Source: Pelobacter sp. UBA5610 (GTDB lineage Bacteria > Desulfobacterota > Desulfuromonadia > Desulfuromonadales > Syntrophotaleaceae). From it: a stretch of DNA of 29,350 nt. Position numbers and translations under genes: made by a program. The notes under the pieces are model-generated. The model was not told the DNA's origin, made no database searches, and saw only the letters and a list, made by a program, of their open reading frames with translations. Numbering within the stretch: the stretch's first letter is position 1; each line of letters opens with the position of its first letter. The stretch covers positions 33,886 to 63,235 of the forward strand of contig DIKU01000056.1 of the NCBI GenBank assembly GCA_002424645.1, in the 5' to 3' direction. Of the stretch, positions 23,455 to 29,350 are shown piece by piece.

Positions 23455-24765
23455 ATGAAAGAAATGAACGTTGGTCTTCTGGGGTTCGGCACCATCGGGG
23501 CCGGAATAATCAGGGTCTTTCAGAACAATGCCAAGGTGATGGAACAGAGACTTGGCGCTCGTCTGAACCTTAAGCGTGTGGCGGATCTCGACATCACCAC
23601 CGATCGTGGTGTCAAAGTTGATGCAGGTATTTTGACTACCGATGCCATGCAGGTTCTGACTGATCCCGAAATCGACGTTATCATCGAGCTGATTGGCGGA
23701 TATGAGCCTGCGCGGACTTTTGTGCTTAAAGCCATTGAACAGGGTAAGCATGTTGTCACCGCCAACAAAGCGCTGCTTGCAAAACACGGCGAAGAGATTT
23801 TTTCGGCCGCGGCCGCAAAAGGTGTCGATGTCATGTTCGAGGCCTCGGTAGGTGGAGGCATCCCGGTTCTGTCTGCGATCAAGGAAAACCTTTGCGCGAA
23901 CAACTTCCGCTGTGTTTTAGGTATCCTTAATGGTACCTGCAATTATATTCTCACCCGCATGACGAACGAAGGTGCCGATTTCGCCAGCGTTCTTAAGGAC
24001 GCTCAGGCCAAGGGCTATGCCGAAGCCGATCCGACCTTCGATGTGGAAGGGGTCGATACCGCCCATAAGCTTGCCATACTGGTGTCCCTGTGTTTTGGTA
24101 CGCGCGTTGATTTAAACGATATTTCCATCGAAGGCATCAGCAAGATTACACCGCTTGATATTCAGTTCGCCAAGGAATTCGGTTATAAGATCAAGCTGCT
24201 GGCCATAGGCAAACTTGAAAATGGTGTGGTTGAAGCACGTGTTCATCCGACCATGATCCCGGTCAATTACCCGCTGGCGGATGTTGAAGGGGTCTTTAAT
24301 GCCGTGCGTCTGGTTGGTGACTTCGTCGGGCCTGTCATGCTGTATGGACAGGGTGCCGGCATGGATGCAACCGCCAGTGCGGTTATGGGTGATGTTATGG
24401 CCATCGCGCGCAACGCAATGGTCGGTGGTCATCCCCGCACACCTGCCATGGCGTACTTGCCGGATGCTATTACGCAATTGCCGATCAAGCCGATGCGCGA
24501 TATTGTCAGTCAGTACTATCTGCGGTTTACGGCTCTGGATAAGCCCGGCGTGGTGGCCAAGATTTCCGGAATTCTCGGTCGCTATGGAATCGGCATTGCT
24601 TCCATGATTCAACCTGATCGCAAAAAAAGCGCTGCGGTTCCTATTGTCATCATGACCCATGAAGCTACCGAAGCGGTCATCAACGATGCTCTGGCCGAAA
24701 TCGATCAGCTCGATATCGTCCGCGAACCGAGTCATTTCATTCGTATCGAAAACGATATGGAGTAA
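23455..24765 (+). CDS. hom: homoserine dehydrogenase
   Basis: This gene encodes a 436-residue enzyme reducing aspartate semialdehyde to homoserine, the branch point to threonine and methionine. MNVGLLGFGTIGAGII is the NAD(P)-binding motif; VVTANKALLAKHG, NGTCNYILTRM and DVEGVDTAHKLAIL (Lys205) are conserved active-site segments. An ACT domain (about 354-432, LRFTALDKPGVVAKISGILGRYGIGI) is expected to give feedback control, probably by threonine. ATG 23455 follows TTGGAG. A strong terminator lies 36 bases downstream. Confidence 0.97.
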   Translation: MKEMNVGLLGFGTIGAGIIRVFQNNAKVMEQRLGARLNLKRVADLDITTDRGVKVDAGILTTDAMQVLTDPEIDVIIELIGGYEPARTFVLKAIEQGKHVVTANKALLAKHGEEIFSAAAAKGVDVMFEASVGGGIPVLSAIKENLCANNFRCVLGILNGTCNYILTRMTNEGADFASVLKDAQAKGYAEADPTFDVEGVDTAHKLAILVSLCFGTRVDLNDISIEGISKITPLDIQFAKEFGYKIKLLAIGKLENGVVEARVHPTMIPVNYPLADVEGVFNAVRLVGDFVGPVMLYGQGAGMDATASAVMGDVMAIARNAMVGGHPRTPAMAYLPDAITQLPIKPMRDIVSQYYLRFTALDKPGVVAKISGILGRYGIGIASMIQPDRKKSAAVPIVIMTHEATEAVINDALAEIDQLDIVREPSHFIRIENDME

Positions 24766-24801
24766 TCGGGATCACTCTGAGCGGTACTTTAGTCGCCCAA
24801 T

Positions 24802-24833
24802 AAAAAAAGCGTCCTTTTTAGGACGCTTTTTTT
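24802..24833. terminator. bidirectional terminator between hom and trmL
   Basis: AAAAAAAGCGTCC (24802-24814) and GGACGCTTTTTTT (24821-24833) form a perfect 13-bp stem with a 6-nt loop. The A run and T run make it work for hom (+) and for the minus-strand metY-trmL transcript. Confidence 0.93.
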
Positions 24834-24878
24834 ATTTGAAATAATGCAAGACAGGTAAGTCTGGTTTTTAGCTATACC

Positions 24879-24944
24879 TCAGCGATCTCTGCGTACTTTG
24901 CAGTAAATGTTTTGTTGAACCGCTAAGGGCGCAGAGAACGCTGA
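24879..24944. repeat. long imperfect inverted repeat (possible intergenic repeat element)
   Basis: CAGCGATCTCTGCG (24880-24893) is the reverse complement of CGCAGAGAACGCTG (24930-24943) with one mismatch, and a flanking T-A pair extends it. Weaker complementarity continues inwards, for arms of about 26 bases around a short centre. The CTCTGCG...CGCAGAG wording resembles small palindromic elements dispersed in many genomes, but no second copy was noticed in this window. Confidence 0.6.
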
Positions 24945-24953
24945 AAAGATTTT

Positions 24954-25424
24954 TTACTCAAGCCGTCCGGTCTGACGCAGCGCTTCATAGAGTACGATAC
25001 CGGCGGCGGTAGACAGGTTGAGACTGCGTACCTTTTCAGAGAAGATAGGAATGCGGATACAATGTTCCGGGTTTTTATCCAATAATTCTTTGGGGAGACC
25101 GGCCGTCTCTTTGCCGAATACAATCATATCTCCCGGATGGAAATCCGCTTCAACATGCGATCTTAGGGCCTTTTTTGATGTGTACCACCAGCGGCTATCC
25201 GGAAATGCCTTTTCCAGGTCTTCAAGGGTTTCCCAGCGACGCACATCGATAACCTCCCAGTAGTCGAGGCCGGCACGCTTGAGATATCTGTCATCCAGGG
25301 AAAATCCAAGTTTTCCGACCAGATGCAGGACCGTACCGGTGGCACCGCACAGACGCGCTATATTGCCCGTGTTGGGTGGGATTTCCGGTTCGATAAGGAC
25401 GACGTGAAATGGAGTATTTGTCAT
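24954..25424 (-). CDS. trmL: tRNA (cytidine/uridine-34 2'-O)-methyltransferase
   Basis: This gene encodes a 156-residue SpoU-type knotted methyltransferase of the TrmL group, which methylates the wobble ribose of certain leucine tRNAs. Its motifs are EPEIPPNTGNIARLCGATG (about 12-30), IVFGKETAGLPKELL (about 104-118) and the knot motif IPIFSEKVRSLNLSTAAGIVLYEALRQ (about 127-152). The small size without an extra N-terminal domain separates it from TrmH and RlmB. It lies 36 bases downstream of metY on the same strand with no terminator between, so the two are probably one operon. Confidence 0.93.
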   Translation of the reverse strand: MTNTPFHVVLIEPEIPPNTGNIARLCGATGTVLHLVGKLGFSLDDRYLKRAGLDYWEVIDVRRWETLEDLEKAFPDSRWWYTSKKALRSHVEADFHPGDMIVFGKETAGLPKELLDKNPEHCIRIPIFSEKVRSLNLSTAAGIVLYEALRQTGRLE

Positions 25425-25460
25425 TTGTACCTGGTTGTTTGTGGGTAATCGTTGGTCAGC

Positions 25461-26753
25461 TTACAGCTTGCAGCTGTTTTCCAGTGCCTGGTTAAAGTCG
25501 CTTTTTATATCCTCAATATCCTCGATGCCGACCGATACGCGGATAAAATCGGGGCTGACGCCGGAGGCCAATTGGTCCTGCGGCGAGAGTTGCTGGTGGG
25601 TGGTGCTGGCCGGATGGATGACAAGGGTCTTGGCATCGCCGATATTGGCCAGGTGACTGGCAAGTTTTACGCTATCGATAAAGCGCGCCCCGGCTTCCAC
25701 CCCGCCTTTGATGCCAAAGCCCAGGATTGCGCCCTGGCCGTCGGGGAGATAGCGCAGTGCCTGTTGGTGGCAAGGATGGCTTTTTAGCCCGGGGTAATTA
25801 ACCCAGGCCACCTGCGGATGGTTTTCCAGGTAGCGGGCGAGATCCAAGGCGTTTTGACAATGGCGTGGCATGCGGACATGCAGGGTTTCCAACCCCTGCA
25901 TCAGCAAAAAGCTGTTGAAAGGCGAAATACACGCCCCCAGGTCGCGCAGCAGAGTCACGCGCATTTTGTCGATAAAAGCCCGTGCCCCCAACGCTTCATG
26001 ATATACCAGGCCGTGATAGCTGGGATCCGGTGTTGTGAATTCCGGGAATCGACCATTGCTCCAGTTGAACCCGCCGCTGTCGACAACCGCCCCTCCAATG
26101 CTGGTACCGTGGCCGCCGATGAATTTTGTCAGCGAATAGCAGGCGATGTCGGCTCCATGCTCGAATGGGCGAAATAACATCGGTGTCGCTACCGTGTTGT
26201 CGATGATAAACGGTACTCCGAGGTCATGAGCCACTTTAGCCAGGGCTTCGAAATCATCGACGTTGTTTTTAGGATTGCCGATGGTTTCTGTAAATACGGC
26301 CTTGGTGCGGTCGTCAATGGCATCCCTGACTTTTTCAGGATCAGAGGTGTCGACGAATTTGACCGTAATCCCCATACGTGGCAGTGTGTGTTTAAAGAGG
26401 TTGAAGGTTCCCCCGTAAAGAAAGGTGCCCGATACAATATTGTCACCGGTTTTGGCCAGATTGAGTATAGTCATGAAGATGGCAGAAGTACCCGATGCAA
26501 CAGCCAGGGCTCCAATGCCACCATCCATCTCGGCCAGTCGGTTTTCCAGCACATCCGTGGTGGGGTTCATGATCCGGGTGTAGATATTCCCGGGCTCTTC
26601 AAGGGCAAACAGGCGTGCGGCATGCTCCGATGAATTAAAAGCGTAAGAAGAGGTCTGGTAAATGGGGACAGCTCGCGAACCGGTGGTCGGATCAGGGGTC
26701 TGTCCGGCATGCAGCGCCTTGGTGCCGATACGGTATGAGGACTTTTCGGACAT
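25461..26753 (-). CDS. metY: O-acetylhomoserine sulfhydrylase
   Basis: This gene encodes a 430-residue PLP enzyme of the Cys/Met metabolism family that makes homocysteine from O-acetylhomoserine and sulfide. GTKALHAGQTPDPTTGSRAVPIYQT opens the protein. NIYTRIMNPTTDVLENRLAEMDGG and the PLP lysine Lys210 (CYSLTKFIGGHG) follow. VIHPASTTHQQLSPQDQLASGVSPDFIRVSVG is near the end and is typical of the MetY group rather than MetB/MetC. ATG at 26753 is preceded by AAGGAGAG on the minus strand. No SAM riboswitch is apparent in the 122-bp upstream region. It forms a pathway link with hom nearby. Confidence 0.95.
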   Translation of the reverse strand: MSEKSSYRIGTKALHAGQTPDPTTGSRAVPIYQTSSYAFNSSEHAARLFALEEPGNIYTRIMNPTTDVLENRLAEMDGGIGALAVASGTSAIFMTILNLAKTGDNIVSGTFLYGGTFNLFKHTLPRMGITVKFVDTSDPEKVRDAIDDRTKAVFTETIGNPKNNVDDFEALAKVAHDLGVPFIIDNTVATPMLFRPFEHGADIACYSLTKFIGGHGTSIGGAVVDSGGFNWSNGRFPEFTTPDPSYHGLVYHEALGARAFIDKMRVTLLRDLGACISPFNSFLLMQGLETLHVRMPRHCQNALDLARYLENHPQVAWVNYPGLKSHPCHQQALRYLPDGQGAILGFGIKGGVEAGARFIDSVKLASHLANIGDAKTLVIHPASTTHQQLSPQDQLASGVSPDFIRVSVGIEDIEDIKSDFNQALENSCKL

Positions 26754-26878
26754 AACGGCTCTCCTTGATTGAAGGTCGTGATAACGTCGTAAATGATAGG
26801 TGATTGGTGACAGGCAAATTCAATGACTAACCAACCGGTAGTCCTTAATTGCCCTCGTCAGCATAACAGAGAGGTATG

Positions 26879-28576
26879 ATGGCAGCAAGCGAAGGATTGT
26901 CCCATCGATCAATAAGTATGGATGTCTTTTTTCTCGAAGCCATAGTGGCTGAAGCGCATCCTTTGGTTGCCGGTTCCTCGGTAAAAAAAGTCCATCAACC
27001 TGATGCCGACACGATTATTTTTCGCCTTTGGAACGGACGACAAGAGTTGTGTCTGCGTATTAATGCTTCGGTTGGCGCTTCGGGATTATATTTTACCGAG
27101 CGACCCTGGATCAATCCTGAAACCCCCATGCGATTTTGCCAGTTGCTCAGGTCCCGGTTGCGAACCTTGCGCTCCATGCAACAGTTGCCTTGCGAGCGTA
27201 TCGTTTGCCTGACATTCGATGGCCAGGATGCCGCCACGTACCGCCTGGTCTGTGAACTCTATGGACGTCGCCCCAATATCATTCTATGTGATGATAATGG
27301 AAGGATTGTTGATGCTTTGCACCGCAGGGAAGGGGACGTTGCTCAACAGAATTATCTGAAGGGGGCCGTTTGGTCTCACTGTGAAAAAGATCAAGGTTAT
27401 TCCCTGGAAGAGGCAGCTGCATGTTGGTCTACCGAGGTGAAAGGGGACTCTCCCGTCGAGTGGTTAAAGCATAATGTGCGTCCGATGACCCCCCTGGTGG
27501 CACGGGAGCTCGTTCGCCTTATGGAGCGCGGTGGCGATCCCCCCCAAATTCTGTTGGGTTTTGCCCGGAATTGGCGGCAGCGTCATTATGTATTTCAGAT
27601 CGCAGAGCTGGATGATTGTCCGCGTTTATGCGCTTTTGAGGTAACCGGCCTCAGGCTTACTTCGGCCAAAACATTTGGTTCGGCATCGGCGGCAGCGGAT
27701 TGTTTTTTTGGGGACTATGCCTCTTCCGGGGGGACCGGAGAGAAGAGTCGGTTGTTGAAAGTAGGCAGACGCGCTTTGTCCCGTGTGGAAAAACGGCTTG
27801 AACGCCTTCACCAGGATAAATCACGAACCGGTGAAGTCGAGGAATTGCAGCAACGCGGACAGTTGTTGCTGGCTAATCTGCATCGAATCCGAAAAGGGAT
27901 GCATGAAATAGAGGTTGAAAACTTTTACGAGCAAGGCACGAGAGTGACGATCCCCCTCGACGAGGCTATCTCGCCTTCTCAAAATGCTGATCGTGTGTTT
28001 ACGAAATGTAAAAAAATCCGACGCGGATATGAGCATGTTGAACGCAGGCTTACCGAGAGTACAGCCGAAAAAGAGTGGTTGGAGTCGGTACTATTGAGCC
28101 TTAGGGAGGCGACAACACGGGAAGAATTGGCTGCAGTTGCAGAGGAAATGAAAGACTTTGGTCTGCTGCCGCGTAACGCTTCACGCCCAAGACGGCGAGA
28201 AGGCAAGGGGCTGCCCAAGGTGCGCGAAGGACTCTCCCCCGGCGGGTTTGTTATACAATGGGGCTCCAATAATCGGGCCAATGATTATCTTGTCAAACAC
28301 GTCTGCCGTGCGTTTGATCTATGGTTTCATGTCCTGGGGCAGCCAGGGTGCCACGTCGTCCTGAAGAATCCCCGGCAGGGTTCTGGAATCCCCGAGGAAG
28401 ATATTTTATATGCCGCGAGTTTGGCGGCGGGGTATTCCCGCGCTGCATCAGAGCGGCATGCGGAAGTCATGATTGCTGAAGGTCATGCTGTTCGCAAACC
28501 CAAAGGCGCATTGCCGGGGTTGGTGCAGGTCAAAAGTTATCGCACAGTGCGGGTCCCACCTCACAGAGAACCCTAG
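26879..28576 (+). CDS. rqcH: NFACT/RqcH-type ribosome quality control protein
   Basis: The protein has 565 residues and belongs to the family once called fibronectin-binding protein A, now known in Bacillus to add alanine tails on stalled 50S subunits. The NFACT-N domain spans about 15-200 (DVFFLEAIVAEAHPLVAGSSVKKV, ELYGRRPNIILCDDNGRIVDAL), and a coiled-coil region is at about 290-420. The C-terminal NFACT-R domain (about 455-560) carries FVIQWGSNNRANDYLVKH and DLWFHVLGQPGCHVVLKNP. The start ATG 26879 follows AGAGAGG (26868-26874); 26876 and 26918 are alternatives. The residue pair usually Asp-Arg reads Glu-Arg here (CERIVCL). Confidence 0.9.
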   Translation: MAASEGLSHRSISMDVFFLEAIVAEAHPLVAGSSVKKVHQPDADTIIFRLWNGRQELCLRINASVGASGLYFTERPWINPETPMRFCQLLRSRLRTLRSMQQLPCERIVCLTFDGQDAATYRLVCELYGRRPNIILCDDNGRIVDALHRREGDVAQQNYLKGAVWSHCEKDQGYSLEEAAACWSTEVKGDSPVEWLKHNVRPMTPLVARELVRLMERGGDPPQILLGFARNWRQRHYVFQIAELDDCPRLCAFEVTGLRLTSAKTFGSASAAADCFFGDYASSGGTGEKSRLLKVGRRALSRVEKRLERLHQDKSRTGEVEELQQRGQLLLANLHRIRKGMHEIEVENFYEQGTRVTIPLDEAISPSQNADRVFTKCKKIRRGYEHVERRLTESTAEKEWLESVLLSLREATTREELAAVAEEMKDFGLLPRNASRPRRREGKGLPKVREGLSPGGFVIQWGSNNRANDYLVKHVCRAFDLWFHVLGQPGCHVVLKNPRQGSGIPEEDILYAASLAAGYSRAASERHAEVMIAEGHAVRKPKGALPGLVQVKSYRTVRVPPHREP

Positions 28577-28600
28577 GTGTGCAAAGTGTAATTGTTCCGA

Positions 28601-28879
28601 TCAACTATTGTTTATACGTTCACGCAGTTCCTTGCCAACTTTGAAAAATGGAAGTTTTTTTGGTTTAACTTCTATTTCCTCGCCGGTCTTCGGATTGCGT
28701 CCGGTATAAGGTTTGTAGTCTTTGACAACAAGGCTTCCGAATCCGCGGATTTCAATGCGCCCCCCGCTAATCAGGGTATCTGACATGGTATCCAGCACGA
28801 TGTTGACGATTTCTTCGGCTTTTTTGTACGTGAGCCCCTTTTTTTCAGCCAGGGCATCGATCAACTCTGATTTGTTCAT
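28601..28879 (-). CDS. ihfB: IHF beta-like DNA-binding protein
   Basis: This gene encodes a 92-residue protein of the HU/IHF family. MNKSELIDALAEKKGLTYKKAEEIVNIVL, GRIEIRGFGSLVV (about 40-52), TGRNPKTGEEIEV (about 59-71) and the terminal FKVGKELRERINNS match IhfB (IEIRGFGS, KELR.R) better than HU. ATG at 28879 has GGAGGTG upstream on the minus strand. A clear promoter lies about 130 bases before the start. It converges with rqcH (24-base gap, no obvious terminator). It may form the heterodimer with the ihfA product in this window; a generic HU paralogue is the alternative. Confidence 0.88.
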   Translation of the reverse strand: MNKSELIDALAEKKGLTYKKAEEIVNIVLDTMSDTLISGGRIEIRGFGSLVVKDYKPYTGRNPKTGEEIEVKPKKLPFFKVGKELRERINNS

Positions 28880-28989
28880 TGCACATCACCTCCATTGGCG
28901 GCGGCAATACCTGCCGACAGTTTTCCTTTGAAATTCCACGTGTAAGGAACACCTATAACGAAGAGCACTAGCAGGTGGCTGATGTATGT

Positions 28990-29006
28990 GAGTGAGCATT
29001 TCACTC
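28990..29006. promoter_or_regulatory. inverted repeat at the ihfB start site
   Basis: GAGTGA-gcatt-TCACTC is a perfect 6-bp inverted repeat lying across the expected transcription start of the ihfB promoter (near 29002). Its position fits a repressor operator or a 5' hairpin of the mRNA. The binding protein is unknown. Confidence 0.5.
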
Positions 29007-29008
29007 AA

Positions 29009-29037
29009 ACCATATCCGGCGAATGCCTAACTGTCAA
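29009..29037 (-). promoter_or_regulatory. sigma-70 promoter of ihfB
   Basis: On the minus strand a perfect TTGACA (29037-29032) is followed after 17 bases by TATGGT (29014-29009). The leader to the ATG would be about 123 bases. Confidence 0.8.
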
Positions 29038-29350
29038 TAACTGTCGGAAATTTTTACCTATTTCTTTGAAAGTTTTGGAGATTATCCGGGCGCAGGGTCG
29101 CTCATGACGGCGATCTGGATCCTGATGTAACCAAATAGGCTTACAGGGGTCTTGATGCGTGTTCAGACGATCTATGGGGAAATCTCGTGTTTAGAAGAGT
29201 TCAGTTGAAAATAAAAGGATATGAGGGGGGGAAGACGCAGCCGCTTTGTTAAATGGTTGTGAGTGGGGACAACACCCACATGATGTGGGTTTCATGCTCA
29301 GCGATGTTGGTCCATCGATGCGGAAGGTGGGATTTAAACGAAAGGCTTTC
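29038..29350. other. 313-bp right end without a supported gene
   Basis: No frame with a ribosome binding site and plausible composition is complete here. A short palindrome ACCCACAT-g-ATGTGGGT (29274-29290) is present. An ATG at 29318 is open to the window end, but it lacks a ribosome binding site and is too short to judge. Confidence 0.5.

Noticed and set aside
26754..26878. Possible SAM riboswitch before metY
   Set aside because: The gap is only about 122 bases and lacks the conserved SAM aptamer segments.

Overview
The window looks like ordinary chromosome from a Gram-negative, strictly bacterial genome, most likely a member of the Desulfuromonadales (Geobacter / Pelobacter / Desulfuromonas group). 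This is inferred from protein families and gene order (pheT-ihfA-merR-surE-pcm-...-nlpD-rpoS-apt, yceD-rpmF-plsX-fab, glyA-comEB-nrdR-rib-nusB); no species can be fixed from sequence alone. There are no insertion sequences, phage genes, CRISPR arrays or toxin-antitoxin modules. Nearly all DNA is coding and most genes are on the + strand.

Layout. 1-1485: 3' end of pheT. 1486-1884: a gap with stem-loops and a candidate ihfA promoter. 1885-2537: ihfA and a MerR-type regulator. 2601-7442: stress and envelope block surE, pcm, a YqaA/DedA-type membrane protein, nlpD, rpoS, then apt. 7504-7580: tRNA-Arg(CCU) with its own promoter and terminator. 7623-8091: an AT-rich gap holding four closely phased DnaA-box-like sites and several inverted repeats. 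8092-8916 (minus): mazG. 9144-15435: yceD-rpmF-plsX-fabH-fabD-fabG-acpP-fabF, the complete initiation and elongation-condensation part of type II fatty acid synthesis. 15446-18396: rpiB, then glyA-comEB-nrdR, which together touch one-carbon supply, dUMP formation and ribonucleotide reductase control. 18596-22448: all riboflavin genes (ribD, ribE, ribBA, ribH), with a structured leader before ribBA. 22455-23380: nusB and a small protein resembling an isolated N-terminal domain of M17 aminopeptidases. 23455-24765: hom. 24954-26753 (minus): metY-trmL. 26879-28576: an NFACT/RqcH-type protein. 28601-28879 (minus): an ihfB-like gene with a clear sigma-70 promoter. The last 313 bases hold no gene I can support.

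How the genes fit together. IHF alpha and an IHF beta-like protein lie at opposite ends of the window. The surE-pcm-nlpD-rpoS order matches the classical stationary-phase cluster. hom makes homoserine and metY uses its acetyl ester for sulfhydrylation to homocysteine. The coding content is housekeeping. The most interesting material is non-coding: the DnaA-box cluster at 7963-8008, the ribBA leader closed by a 9-bp helix (20537-20645), and the inverted repeats placed inside or at promoters of ihfA and ihfB.
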